NCBI GenBank assembly: GCA_027452065.1 | Contig: DAIDHC010000110.1 | Coordinates: 62,001 to 126,000 of the forward strand | Length of the DNA: 64,000 nt | Direction: 5' to 3' | DNA from: Bryobacterales bacterium | Lineage (GTDB): Bacteria; Acidobacteriota; Terriglobia; Bryobacterales; Bryobacteraceae | In this document: positions 42,514 to 51,428 of the stretch, in pieces | Position numbering within the stretch: the stretch's first letter is position 1 | Layout of the letters: each line of letters starts with the position of its first letter | The notes under the pieces: model-generated | Told to the model about the DNA's origin: nothing | The model's database searches: none | What the model saw: only the letters and a program-made list of their open reading frames with translations | Program-made: the position numbers and the translations under genes

Positions 42514-43622
42514 CCATCGAAGATGCGCGTCTGAGGCCGGTGCTGGAAAAAGTGGAGGCGGGCCGCCGCCTCGACCGCGAGGACGGGGTGGCGTTGTACC
42601 GTTCGGCCGACATTCTGGCAGTCGGACACATGGCCAATTTGGTGCGGGAGCGCAAGCACGGGAACGTGACGTACTTCAACGTCAACCGGCACGTGAATCC
42701 GACCGACGTCTGCGTGGCGCAGTGCAAGCTATGCGCTTTCGGCAAACGGGCGCGCGATCCGAAGGCTTACACGTGGTCGCTCGAAGAAGTGTGGCATCGC
42801 GCCGGGGAAGGCTGGAGCGAGGCGGTGACCGAGTTCCATATTGTCGGCGGGCTGCACCCGGAGCTGACGCTGGACTGGTATTGCGAGATGCTGCGGGGGT
42901 TGAAGGAGCGGTTTCCGCAGGTTCACCTGAAGGCGTTCACGATGGTGGAAGTCGGATACCTGGCGCAGCGGGCGAAGCTGACCATCCGGCAGACGCTGGA
43001 GCGGTTGAAAGAGGCCGGCGTGGATTCGATGCCGGGCGGCGGCGCGGAGATTTTCAGCGAGCGCGTGCGGCGGATCATCTGCGACCACAAGATCGACGGG
43101 CGGCAATGGCTGGAGGCGGCGCGGACAGCGCACGAGCTCGGGCTGAAGACGAACTGCACGATGCTTTACGGCCATATCGAGACCGAAGAAGACAGGGTGG
43201 ATCATCTGCTGGCGCTGCGGGAACTGCAGGACGATACGGGCGGATTCCAGACGTTCATTCCCCTGGCGTTTCATCCGGCCAACACGGCCATGGAGCACGT
43301 CGGGACGACCACCGGGTTCGACGACATCCGGAACATCGCCGTGGCGCGGCTGCTGCTGGATAATATCGAGCACATCAAGGCGTACTGGATCATGATGACG
43401 CCGCAGATCGCGCAGATCGCGCTGCGCTTCGGCGCCGACGACATCGACGGAACGGTGGTGGAGGAAAAAATTTACCACGACGCGGGAGCGACGACGTCGC
43501 AGAACCTGCGCCGGGGCGACCTGCTGCGGCTGATCCGGGCGGCGGGCCGTGAGCCGGTGGAGCGGGACACGCTGTACCGTCCGGTGAGCAGGACCGAGTC
43601 GGCGTTCACGGTACTGGTGTAA
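42504..43622 (+). CDS. mqnE: Aminofutalosine synthase MqnE (radical SAM)
   Basis: 372 residues from the ATG at 42504; the frame open from 42462 lies in mqnP. The radical SAM cluster is CVAQCKLC (CxxxCxxC) in NRHVNPTDVCVAQCKLCAF. Other conserved parts are EFHIVGGLHPELTLDWY, SMPGGGAEIFSERVR and FIPLAFHPANTAMEH. MqnE joins enolpyruvyl-aminobenzoate to adenosyl to give aminofutalosine in menaquinone synthesis. MqnC has similar motifs but the GGGAEIFSERVR and HVGTTTGFDDIRNIAVARL pattern favours MqnE. It overlaps mqnP by 10 bp and converges with the acyltransferase gene, overlapping its end by 17 bp. Confidence 0.92.
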   Translation: MEVTIEDARLRPVLEKVEAGRRLDREDGVALYRSADILAVGHMANLVRERKHGNVTYFNVNRHVNPTDVCVAQCKLCAFGKRARDPKAYTWSLEEVWHRAGEGWSEAVTEFHIVGGLHPELTLDWYCEMLRGLKERFPQVHLKAFTMVEVGYLAQRAKLTIRQTLERLKEAGVDSMPGGGAEIFSERVRRIICDHKIDGRQWLEAARTAHELGLKTNCTMLYGHIETEEDRVDHLLALRELQDDTGGFQTFIPLAFHPANTAMEHVGTTTGFDDIRNIAVARLLLDNIEHIKAYWIMMTPQIAQIALRFGADDIDGTVVEEKIYHDAGATTSQNLRRGDLLRLIRAAGREPVERDTLYRPVSRTESAFTVLV

Positions 43623-45417
43623 CCGCCGCGGCGTGGCGGGCGAGGAAAGCGCGGGCGGGGTCCCTGCCCATGTAGCGCTCGAGAACGGGGGCATCGGTCC
43701 GGGCGAGATCGACGACAATCAGTCCGTCGAGCGAGTCGGCAAATTCCCGGTCCACGTTGAAGCAGACCAGCTTGCCGCCGAGCTTGAGGTATTGGCGCAG
43801 CAGGACGGGGACGCCTTTGCTGTCGGTCTCGATGTCGGCGATGAGGGCCGAAAGGTCGTCGAGGGAAGTGGCGCCGCCGGGCGAGTCGAGCGAATCGGCG
43901 CGGGGGGCGTGGAACGGGTTGCGGGCGCGAACAAGCGGGGCGAGTTCGCCGGCGCGGCAATAGGCGGCGAGGAAGCGAACCATGAGGCGGCGCGAGGCGG
44001 GGGAGTAATCGTTGCTGATCGAGACCGGTCCGAACAGGACGCGGGCCGTGGGGTGGGCGGCGACAAGAGCGCCGATGGCTTTCCACAAGAGAAGAAGCGG
44101 GGCGTAGCTGCGCTGGTATTCGGCGCGGACGAAGGAGCGGCCGAGTTCAACCGCCGGGCCGAGGTGATCGAGAAAGGCGCGGCCATAGGAGAAGACGGTG
44201 TTGGTGTAGAGTCCGCGGAGGCCGTGGGCGCGAACAATGCCGGAAGCGAAGGCGAGGCGGTAGGCGGCCGCGATTTCGCAGGAGGCGCGATTCCAGACGT
44301 AGAGATGGGTGTAGGTGAAATCGAACGAATCGATGTCGGAGGCTTTGCCGGTGCCTTCGCCGGCCTGGCGGAATGTGGTCTCGCGGAGGCGGCCGATTTC
44401 GGCGAGAATGGCGGGCGTTTCCGAGGCGAGTGACCAGTAGGCGGCGAGCGGGCCCTGCCCGGCGAGGAGGCGGGAGGGAGCGAGCGCGGAGATTTCGGCT
44501 TCCAACGCAGCCGGCGCAACGGGAGGCGCGATGGGGCGCGGAGCGGGACGCCGGGGAATGGGGAAGCGAAGACGGGGCGCGGGGTGGGCGGCGGGGGCCA
44601 GGGCGTGAGCGCGGCGGCGGAGATAAGCAGTGACGGCGCCGTCGTTGGGGAAACCGGCGAGCTGCGAGGGCGGTATCGGGTGGCCGATGCGGAGGCCGAC
44701 GGTTGTGTGCCGCTTGTTGAGAAATTCGCGGGGCAGCAGAGCGGTGCGAACGCGGGGATGAAGGAGTCCGAGGAAGTGGAAGAGGGCGCTGTTGCCGCCG
44801 TGGAAGTAGAGCGGCACCACCGTGGCGCCCGTGAGGCGCACGATGCGGGCGATCGACGGGTTCCAGGCGGGATCGGCGATGGACCGTCGTTTGAAGTCCA
44901 TGTGGGCCACTTCGCCGGCGGGGAAGGCGACCAGCATTCCGCCGGCGCGCAGCCAGGCGATCGAGTCCTTGAGAGCTTTGACGTTGGCGCGGGCGGCCGA
45001 GGGTCCGCCGAACGGATTCACCAGAATGCAGTAGCGGCTGATCTCGGGCGCCGCGCCGAGCAGCGAGTTCGCCAGGATGCGCAGGTCGGCTCGCAGAGGC
45101 AGAAGGACCGAGCCGAGCACCGGCCCTTCGAGGAGACCAAAGGGGTGGTTGGCGACAGCGACGACCGCGCCGGCGGCGGGAATGCGGGCCAGATCGGCCG
45201 CGGCGACGTCAAGGCGGACGCCGAGCAGGTGGAGAAGACGGTCGAAGATGGAGCCCGGGTCGAGGCGGGCGGCGTCGTAGACCTGATGGAGGCGGTCAAG
45301 GCGCAGGAGGCGCTCGACGGCGGATTCAAAAGGCGGCGGCAGCGGGCGGGGCAGAAGGGTATGGAGGGCGGGACGGAAGGAGTGCCGATCAGCGTCGAGT
45401 CCGAGGGCGGAAGGCAT
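43606..45417 (-). CDS. OlsF-like bifunctional acyltransferase (PlsC domain plus GNAT)
   Basis: 603 residues from the ATG at 45417 (a TTG at 45429 is the upstream alternative). The N-terminal half is a PlsC/OlsA-type lysophospholipid acyltransferase: AVANHPFGLLEGPVLG carries the HxxxxD-like site (His with Gly-Leu-Leu-Glu in place of Asp), and FPAGEVAHMDF is the second block. A Pro/Arg-rich linker (about 290-312) leads to a GNAT-like OlsB-type domain (about 325-600; IDSFDFTYTHLYVWNRAS, LGRSFVRAEYQRSYAPL, GPVSISNDYSPASR). Together these make ornithine lipid in OlsF enzymes. The acyl acceptor here is inferred. Confidence 0.82.
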   Translation of the reverse strand: MPSALGLDADRHSFRPALHTLLPRPLPPPFESAVERLLRLDRLHQVYDAARLDPGSIFDRLLHLLGVRLDVAAADLARIPAAGAVVAVANHPFGLLEGPVLGSVLLPLRADLRILANSLLGAAPEISRYCILVNPFGGPSAARANVKALKDSIAWLRAGGMLVAFPAGEVAHMDFKRRSIADPAWNPSIARIVRLTGATVVPLYFHGGNSALFHFLGLLHPRVRTALLPREFLNKRHTTVGLRIGHPIPPSQLAGFPNDGAVTAYLRRRAHALAPAAHPAPRLRFPIPRRPAPRPIAPPVAPAALEAEISALAPSRLLAGQGPLAAYWSLASETPAILAEIGRLRETTFRQAGEGTGKASDIDSFDFTYTHLYVWNRASCEIAAAYRLAFASGIVRAHGLRGLYTNTVFSYGRAFLDHLGPAVELGRSFVRAEYQRSYAPLLLLWKAIGALVAAHPTARVLFGPVSISNDYSPASRRLMVRFLAAYCRAGELAPLVRARNPFHAPRADSLDSPGGATSLDDLSALIADIETDSKGVPVLLRQYLKLGGKLVCFNVDREFADSLDGLIVVDLARTDAPVLERYMGRDPARAFLARHAAAVTPVP

Positions 45418-45541
45418 GTCTGCGGCCAAGGTAACGCGCCAGGATGAAACGGCAATGACGGCGTGATTTCACGGCGGTGAAGATGGGGAAATTCGAAGAG
45501 GGCGGCGGGTGTAGACTGTCCAGAATTGGGAGGGATTTTCC

Positions 45542-46693
45542 ATGTGCCGGCATGCAACATCGCGCCGCGGCTTTTTTCGTGACATCGTTTTGGGCTCGGC
45601 GGGGGCTTCGATTCTCGAGCTTGCCGCGCGCCGTGCCGCCTGGGCGCAGGCCGCGGGTCCCGCTTCCACCGCCGACCTGTTTGAGATTCAGAATGTCGCC
45701 GACGGGGTGTACTTTGCCTACGCGCTGCCGCAGGCGGTGGGCAACTGCAACGCGGCCATCTTTGTGAACTCCACCGATGTGCTGGTAGTGGACGCGCACT
45801 CGAAGCCTTCGGCGGCGTCGTCGCTGATCGCGCAGATCAAAAGACAAATCACGCCGAAGCCGGTGCGCTACCTGGTGGACACACATTTCCACTGGGACCA
45901 TGCGCAGGGCAACGCCGGCTATCGCGACGCCTTCGGCAAGGACCTGAAGATCATTTCGAGCGCCACGACGAGGAAGCTGGAGGCCGAGTTGTTAGAGCCG
46001 CGGTTGCGGGCTTCGCTCGATCCGCATGGTCATCCTTTCTCGTCGCAGCCGCACATTCCGGTGATGCTGGACGCCGCGCGCCGGCAATTGGGCGCGGCCA
46101 GCACGGAAGCCGAAAGGGCGCCGATTGCCGAACGCATCCGGCAACTGGAAGCCTTCGAGCGGGAGATGCGGAACTTCACGCCCGTGCTTCCCACGGTGAC
46201 TTTCGACAAGACGTACGTGATTCAGGACAAGGCGCACGATCTGCATGTCGAGTTTCACGGCCGCGCGCACACGGCGGGCGACGTCGTCGTGTATTGCCCG
46301 CAGAAGCGCGTGGTGGCTACCGGCGACATGGTGCTGGGCACGCTGCCGTTTTTGGGGGACTGCTATCCGAAGGAATGGCCGAAGACGATCGACTCGGTGG
46401 CGAAGCTGGATTTCGATCGCGTTTGCGGCGGCCACGGTACGGTGGGCCAGGGCAAGCAGCGGATGATGAACCAGCGCAACTACATTGCGGAACTGGCCGA
46501 GAGAGTGGAGAAGGGAAAGACGGCGGGCCAGCCGTTGGCCGAGATCCAGCGGAGCATGCCGCTTGCCTCGATCAAAGCGTTCGCGGCCGGCGATTACGGC
46601 AAGCTGATGACGGCCGGCCGCGATGAAGCCGCGATGCAGGCGGCGGTGAACGCCAACATCGAGCACGTCTACAACCGGCTGGGGAAAAGCTAG
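45542..46693 (+). CDS. Exported MBL-fold metallo-hydrolase
   Basis: 383 residues. The N-terminus SRRGFFRDIVLGSAGASI is a twin-arginine signal, so the folded enzyme is exported. The metallo-beta-lactamase fold shows the metal motif VDTHFHWDHAQGN, a later GRAHTAGDVVVY with His, ATGDMVL with Asp and VCGGHGTVG with His. The family ranges from lactonases to glyoxalases; the substrate is unknown. GGGAGG lies 8 nt before the ATG. It is divergent from the acyltransferase gene and is followed 44 bp later by the cyclophilin gene. Confidence 0.85.
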   Translation: MCRHATSRRGFFRDIVLGSAGASILELAARRAAWAQAAGPASTADLFEIQNVADGVYFAYALPQAVGNCNAAIFVNSTDVLVVDAHSKPSAASSLIAQIKRQITPKPVRYLVDTHFHWDHAQGNAGYRDAFGKDLKIISSATTRKLEAELLEPRLRASLDPHGHPFSSQPHIPVMLDAARRQLGAASTEAERAPIAERIRQLEAFEREMRNFTPVLPTVTFDKTYVIQDKAHDLHVEFHGRAHTAGDVVVYCPQKRVVATGDMVLGTLPFLGDCYPKEWPKTIDSVAKLDFDRVCGGHGTVGQGKQRMMNQRNYIAELAERVEKGKTAGQPLAEIQRSMPLASIKAFAAGDYGKLMTAGRDEAAMQAAVNANIEHVYNRLGKS

Positions 46694-46723
46694 CAGCCGG
46701 TAGGCATCGGCGGGCGAAGCGGC

Positions 46724-46729
46724 TATAAT
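46724..46729 (+). promoter_or_regulatory. -10 hexamer TATAAT close to the cyclophilin start
   Basis: A perfect TATAAT ends 8 nt before the ATG at 46738; a start 6-8 nt later would leave almost no leader. The GAGGA just before the ATG is too close to work as a normal ribosome site. Confidence 0.45.
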
Positions 46730-46737
46730 TTTGAGGA

Positions 46738-47436
46738 ATGAAAACGCTGGCGATAGTAACGATGATGGCGGCGGCCGGTTGGGCGCAGACCGCGCCGGGG
46801 ACTCCGAAGCCCGCGCCGGCAGCTACGGCGCAGACGGCGGCGCCGGCCCAGGAGCCGGGTCTTTACGCGACGATTCAGACGTCGATGGGCAACATTGTTT
46901 GCAAGCTGTACGAAAAGGAGGCGCCCATTACGGTGCGCAATTTCGTCGGCCTGGCGATGGGGACCAAGACGTGGACCGATCCGAAGACGAGAATGCCGGT
47001 GAAGCGGCCGTTATACACCGGGACCTCGTTTCATCGCGTGATTCCGGACTTCATGATTCAGGGAGGCGATCCGAAAGGCGATGGGTCGGGCTCGCCGGGC
47101 TACAAATTCAAAAACGAGGACAACCAGTACGTTTTCGATAAAAAGGGCGTGCTGGCGATGGCCAACGCGGGCCGGGACACCAACGGTTCGCAGTTTTTCA
47201 TCACCGTGGCCCCGTATCCGAGCCTGAACGGGGGCTATACGGTGTTCGGCCAAGTGATCGAAGGGCAGGAGGTGGCGGACGCGATCTCGAAAGTGCCGCG
47301 GGATCCCAACGACAAGCCGCTGACGCCGGTGAAGATTGTGCGCATCGCGATCAAGCGCGTGCGGGCTCCGGGCGAAGCAGTGCCGGCGAAGAAGCCGGTG
47401 CCGCACCACACAGCGGCGCCAAAGAAGGCGAGCTGA
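46738..47436 (+). CDS. Secreted cyclophilin-type peptidyl-prolyl isomerase
   Basis: 232 residues with a signal peptide (1-16) and an Ala/Pro-rich linker (to about 38). The cyclophilin fold follows: TGTSFHRVIPDFMIQGGDP with the catalytic Arg, GVLAMANAGRDTNGSQFFIT and HTVFG-like GGYTVFGQVIEGQEV. It helps fold exported proteins in the periplasm. The C-terminal 25 residues are basic and Pro/Ala rich. It is convergent with the unknown gene at 47443, with 6 bp between the stops. Confidence 0.94.
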   Translation: MKTLAIVTMMAAAGWAQTAPGTPKPAPAATAQTAAPAQEPGLYATIQTSMGNIVCKLYEKEAPITVRNFVGLAMGTKTWTDPKTRMPVKRPLYTGTSFHRVIPDFMIQGGDPKGDGSGSPGYKFKNEDNQYVFDKKGVLAMANAGRDTNGSQFFITVAPYPSLNGGYTVFGQVIEGQEVADAISKVPRDPNDKPLTPVKIVRIAIKRVRAPGEAVPAKKPVPHHTAAPKKAS

Positions 47437-47442
47437 GCCGGG

Positions 47443-48063
47443 CTATCGGGACGCCGGAGCCTCCAGCGGAATCTCGAAATAAATAATGCCCTTGCCGGTG
47501 CGTGCGCCCTGCATGCCGGTGAGATAGATGCCGGCGCCGGGCAGCAGCCGGGTCTGGAAATAAAAGAAGCCCTGGGCGGACTCGTGCGGCGGCAGCATCT
47601 GCGCCGTGAAGGAGCGCCCTTCGATTTCCCATCCCGAGAGCGGATTCTTGTGTTTCGGCAGTGGAATGGGGAGACGGGGACCGGGGGCGCCGGGGCCTTC
47701 CTTGGGCTCGCGGGCGGAGATGGAGGGGACATCGGCGGGCGGGATGGACTCGATGTGACGGCCGTCGGCGTGGATGAACTGGGCCTGGAGGGCGCTGAGG
47801 CGGAGGGGTTCGTCGAGATCGTTCTGGACGATGACCAGGACGGGCAGGATGCCATACTGGTTGGGATTATGTTTGCCGAAGGCGGCGCGGACCTGGTCGT
47901 CGGAGGTGAAAGGGACGGCGGCGACGGTGACATGGTCGTTGGTCTGGCGGGTCGCGTAGGAGGAAGCCGGGCCGGGGTCGAACTTTCGGTCGTCCTTCTT
48001 GTCGCCGAAAGCAAGGGCGAGGCACGGGATGAGGACAATTAACGCGGCGGAAGACGGTCTCAT
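47443..48063 (-). CDS. Secreted protein of unknown function
   Basis: 206 residues with a signal peptide (1-19; CLALAFG). A mature beta-rich domain (DHVTVAAVPFTSDDQVRAAFG, ILPVLVIVQNDLDEPLRL, FIHADGRHIESIP) is followed by a Pro-rich loop and a beta ending (GIIYFEIPLEA). I do not recognise a family. AAGGAGTG 4 nt before the ATG supports the start at 48063. This start lies inside the 5' end of the divergent waaA-lpxK gene, an overlapping divergent arrangement. Confidence 0.65.
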   Translation of the reverse strand: MRPSSAALIVLIPCLALAFGDKKDDRKFDPGPASSYATRQTNDHVTVAAVPFTSDDQVRAAFGKHNPNQYGILPVLVIVQNDLDEPLRLSALQAQFIHADGRHIESIPPADVPSISAREPKEGPGAPGPRLPIPLPKHKNPLSGWEIEGRSFTAQMLPPHESAQGFFYFQTRLLPGAGIYLTGMQGARTGKGIIYFEIPLEAPASR

Positions 48064-50458
48064 TTCACTCCTTCACCTGGGTCTGCGGGTGCTGGCCTTT
48101 CCCCTGCTGGTAGTGTATTTCCTTTCCCGGGTGCTCGGGGACCGCAGGTATTTAGGGACGCTGGGGCAGCGGCTGGGGTTTCTCCCGTCCGCGATTCGTA
48201 ACATCGGGGGGGACGCGATCTGGCTGCATGCGGTATCGGTGGGCGAGGTGCTGTCGTCGGTGCGCCTGGTGGAGGAGCTGAAGAGGCAGCAGCCGGCGCT
48301 GGCGGTGTATGTATCGACCGCGACGGTGGCCGGCCAGTCGGTGGCGCGGCAGAAACTGGAGGGGAAAGCGGCTGGGGTGTTCTATGCCCCTATCGACTAC
48401 GCCTTCGCGGTGCGCCGGGTGCTGCGGCGGATCCAGCCGGCGGCGGTGATCATTCTCGAAACCGAGATCTGGCCGCTGCTGTACCGCGAGGCCAAGCGGC
48501 ACGGCTGCGCGCTGGTGGTGGTGAACGGGCGCATCTCGGACCGGGCGCTGCCGCGGTATCAGGCGCTCAAGATTTTCTTTCGCTGGGTGCTCAGCCTGCC
48601 GGACGCGATTTACGTGCAGGGGCCGCAGGACAAGGAGCGGTATCTGAGCCTGGGGGCGCCGGCGCGGCGGGTGGAGGTGCTGGGGAATCTGAAATACGAC
48701 ACGGCGGGGCTGGAGGCCGAGCCGCCGCAACAGGTGCGGGAGCTGGTGGCGAAACTGACCCCGTCCCGCGTGTTGATTGCCGCGAGCACGATGCCGGGCG
48801 CCGGGCCGGAGGACATCGACGAGGACGATCTGACGGTGGAGACATTCGCGTGGCTGGCGGCGAGGGTGCCGGGGCTGCTCATGATCTACGCTCCGCGGAG
48901 GCCGGAGCGGTTCGAACTGGCGGCGCAGAAGCTGGAGCGGGCCGGGGTACGGTACCTGAGGCGCAGCCGGATGGGCGAGGCGGCGGGGCTGGAGCTGCCG
49001 GGAGTGCTGCTCGTGGACACGCTGGGAGAGCTGGCGAGCATCTTCGAGCTGGGGGACGTCGTGTTTCTGGGCGGGACGGTGGCGCAGAGGGGCGGGCACA
49101 ATCTGCTGGAGCCGGCGGCGGCGGGAAAGGCGGTGGTCTGCGGGCCGCACCTGGAGAACTTTCCGGCGATCGCGAAGGAGTTTCGCGACGCGGGCGCGAT
49201 CATGGAGATCGCCACGGCGGCCGGGCTGGGGCCGGCAATCCTGAAGCTGATGGAGGAGGAGGAACGCAGGGCGAGCTATGGCCGCAAGGCCAAGGCGCTG
49301 GCGGAGGCCAAGCGCGGGGTGACGGCGCTGGCGGCGAGGAAGCTGCTGGAAGCGATGGATGAAGCAGTGCCGATGTTCGGAAGGCGGGGGATTGGGCCGG
49401 GGATATTATGGGGGCTCTCGCGGATCTGGGTGCTGGGCGCGGCCGTAGACCGGCACCGGGAAACGGCGAGGGCGCGGAGCCTGGGAGCGCCGGTGGTCAG
49501 CATCGGCGGGCTGGCCATGGGCGGTGTGGGGAAGACGCCGTTGTGCGCGCACCTGGCCGAGCGCCTGGCGGCCCGGGGATATGCGCCGGCGGTCCTGACC
49601 CGGGGCTACCGCAGGCGGTCGCTCGAAGAGGTGATTGTGGTGGAGGCCGGGGCGCAGGCGCCGGCGTGCATGACCGGCGACGAGGCGCAGATCTTCGTGC
49701 GTTTCGCGCACGCCCACGTGGGGATCGGGCGAAGCCGCTGGACGGCGGGCCAGCTCCTGCGCGAGCGCCTGCCCACGAGCGTTTTTCTGCTGGACGACGG
49801 CTTCCAGCACTACGAGCTGAAACGCGACCTGGACGTCGTGCTGATCGACGCACTGGATCCGTTTTCCGACGGGAGGGTGTTCCCGCACGGCAAGCTGCGC
49901 GAGCCGTTGAGCGCGCTGCGCCGCGCCGGATGTTTCGTCATTACGCGGGCGCAGCCCAATCGGAACTACTCGGGCATCCGCGCGGTGTTGGCCGGCTACA
50001 ACCCGGAGGCTCCCGTGTTTCTGGCGCGTTTGGAGGCAGGGGCGTGGATCAACGAGCGGACCAAGGAACCGCAGGAACTGCCGGATGGGGCCGTTGTTGC
50101 CTTCTGCGGTCTCGGGAATCCGGAGGCCTTCTGGCGCACGCTGCGGCGGCTGGGGATCGAGCCGGTTTTTCAGTGGACGTTCGACGATCATCACACCTAC
50201 GTGCCGAGGGAGCTGAAGCGGCTGGCGCGCCAGGCCCGCGAGCGGGGGGCGCAGGCGCTGGTGACGACGCAGAAGGACGCGATGAATCTGCCCGAGCGGG
50301 CATTTGAGGCGATTGCGCCGCTTGATCTGTTCTGGGTGAAGGTGGATGTGACGCTGGACAAGGAAGAGGAGTTTCTTGACCTGATCGCGGCGCGGATCGA
50401 TGCGCATCGGGAGCGCATCCGGGGAGGCGAAACGGAAGGCGCGGCAGAGTTCTATTAG
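48029..50458 (+). CDS. waaA-lpxK: Fused Kdo transferase (WaaA) and lipid A 4'-kinase (LpxK)
   Basis: 809 residues from the ATG at 48029 (open frame from 47999), in one uninterrupted frame. Residues about 1-440 are WaaA (GT30): an N-terminal anchor, WLHAVSVGEVLSS with the catalytic Glu, YVSTATVAGQ, ILETEIWPLL, LGNLKYD and GGTVAQRGGHNLLEPAA. Residues about 455-809 are LpxK: the P-loop GGLAMGGVGKTPL near 493-505, TRGYRRRS, FLLDDGFQHYELKRDLDVVL and FDDHHTYV. WaaA adds Kdo to lipid IVA, LpxK phosphorylates its 4' position; the two act in adjacent steps. Fusion of them is unusual to me. Confidence 0.92.
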   Translation: MRTINAAEDGLISLLHLGLRVLAFPLLVVYFLSRVLGDRRYLGTLGQRLGFLPSAIRNIGGDAIWLHAVSVGEVLSSVRLVEELKRQQPALAVYVSTATVAGQSVARQKLEGKAAGVFYAPIDYAFAVRRVLRRIQPAAVIILETEIWPLLYREAKRHGCALVVVNGRISDRALPRYQALKIFFRWVLSLPDAIYVQGPQDKERYLSLGAPARRVEVLGNLKYDTAGLEAEPPQQVRELVAKLTPSRVLIAASTMPGAGPEDIDEDDLTVETFAWLAARVPGLLMIYAPRRPERFELAAQKLERAGVRYLRRSRMGEAAGLELPGVLLVDTLGELASIFELGDVVFLGGTVAQRGGHNLLEPAAAGKAVVCGPHLENFPAIAKEFRDAGAIMEIATAAGLGPAILKLMEEEERRASYGRKAKALAEAKRGVTALAARKLLEAMDEAVPMFGRRGIGPGILWGLSRIWVLGAAVDRHRETARARSLGAPVVSIGGLAMGGVGKTPLCAHLAERLAARGYAPAVLTRGYRRRSLEEVIVVEAGAQAPACMTGDEAQIFVRFAHAHVGIGRSRWTAGQLLRERLPTSVFLLDDGFQHYELKRDLDVVLIDALDPFSDGRVFPHGKLREPLSALRRAGCFVITRAQPNRNYSGIRAVLAGYNPEAPVFLARLEAGAWINERTKEPQELPDGAVVAFCGLGNPEAFWRTLRRLGIEPVFQWTFDDHHTYVPRELKRLARQARERGAQALVTTQKDAMNLPERAFEAIAPLDLFWVKVDVTLDKEEEFLDLIAARIDAHRERIRGGETEGAAEFY

Positions 50459-50561
50459 TACTATCGTTCTACGGGAGGGCTGCGCCGCTCCAGGGAATGT
50501 AAGACAGGTCGCCGGACTTTGAGATTATTTTGTAACTTAAAGAAATAAAAGAGCAAACTGA

Positions 50562-50590
50562 TTGACAGCGCGCGGTCGCCCAAGTACTAT
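50562..50590 (+). promoter_or_regulatory. Sigma-70 promoter of the PEP-CTERM gene
   Basis: TTGACA (50562-50567) and TACTAT (50585-50590) are separated by exactly 17 bp; the flanks upstream are AT-rich. A start near 50597 gives a leader of about 46 nt containing the hairpin at 50600-50621. Confidence 0.7.
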
Positions 50591-50599
50591 CAGTAATGC

Positions 50600-50621
50600 G
50601 TCTGCCGGAGGAAAGGCAGAC
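50600..50621 (+). promoter_or_regulatory. Leader hairpin with GGAGGAAA loop
   Basis: GTCTGCC (50600-50606) pairs perfectly with GGCAGAC (50615-50621), exposing GGAGGAAA in the loop. A GGA in a hairpin loop is the CsrA/RsmA recognition form. The true ribosome site (GAGGAGG, about 50627-50633) follows, so a protein or small RNA on this loop could affect translation. Confidence 0.45.
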
Positions 50622-50642
50622 AATCTGAGGAGGATCTGGGCA

Positions 50643-51278
50643 GTGAGAATACTGAGCAAGATGGTCATTCCCGCGGTCGCACTGATGGGCGCGATGAGCG
50701 CGCTCGCCGGCGTGGTGGACGACGGAGTGCAGAACTTCACCGGCGGGGGAACGGTGAGCACGGCGCTGACGTTTGCGCCGTTCAATCCGGCGCTGGGGAC
50801 GCTGATTTCTGTGGAGGTGCTCCCGGTCGGGAGTTCGAGCGGGCAATTGACGGTCACCAACGACAACACCTCGGGACCGGCGGAGACGTTCGGCTACAAG
50901 GTGGACACGGGGCTGTCGATCATGGGCGGCGGGATTATGCTGTCGCTGGATCCGTTTTTCGGCGGACACCTGTCGGTGAGCCCGCAGCAGACGGTGACGA
51001 GCGGGTTGGTGCAAGGCAAAACGGTGACCGATCCGATGACGTTCACCAGCGGCCTGTCGGCGTTCGAGTCGGGGCCGATCGTGTTCGACATCACCGGATC
51101 GGGCGTGGTAGCGACCAAGGGCGGAACGGACCTGACGATCAACGCGACCTCGTCGGTGATGGGATCGCTGGACGTGATTTACAACTACGCGAGCACGCCG
51201 GAGCCCGGTACGGCGGCGATGGTGGGCGGCGCATTGTTCGGGATCGGGCTGCTGGGGCGGAAGCTGCGGCGGCAGTAA
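50643..51278 (+). CDS. PEP-CTERM-sorted exported protein
   Basis: 211 residues from GTG at 50643, 8-9 nt after GAGGAGG. The signal peptide (about 1-21) is followed by a beta-rich, low-charge body (about 25-185) with no enzyme motif (GGGIMLSLDPFFGGHLSV, FDITGSGVVATKGG). The C-terminus TPEPGTAAMVGGALFGIGLL plus RKLRRQ is a PEP-CTERM sorting signal, cleaved by an exosortase. Such proteins are surface or exopolysaccharide related. The gene is a stand-alone unit with its own promoter, leader hairpin and terminator. Confidence 0.85.
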   Translation: MRILSKMVIPAVALMGAMSALAGVVDDGVQNFTGGGTVSTALTFAPFNPALGTLISVEVLPVGSSSGQLTVTNDNTSGPAETFGYKVDTGLSIMGGGIMLSLDPFFGGHLSVSPQQTVTSGLVQGKTVTDPMTFTSGLSAFESGPIVFDITGSGVVATKGGTDLTINATSSVMGSLDVIYNYASTPEPGTAAMVGGALFGIGLLGRKLRRQ

Positions 51279-51326
51279 AGGCTCCGGAGCCGGAAACGAA
51301 GCCGAATCGGAACTGAAATCGTGTTG

Positions 51327-51359
51327 AACGGGCCGCGCCGGAGCGGCCCGTTTTTTTTT
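51327..51359 (+). terminator. Intrinsic terminator after the PEP-CTERM gene
   Basis: CGGGCCGC (51329-51336) pairs with GCGGCCCG (51343-51350) around a 6-base loop, followed by nine T residues (51351-51359), with two A before the stem. A textbook rho-independent terminator. Confidence 0.9.
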
Positions 51360-51428
51360 GCATCCGGCGGATGGGAACAAAAGCAGGGCAGGTTGTTTGA
51401 AAGGGCGGGCCGTCCGGCAAGAAGCTGT

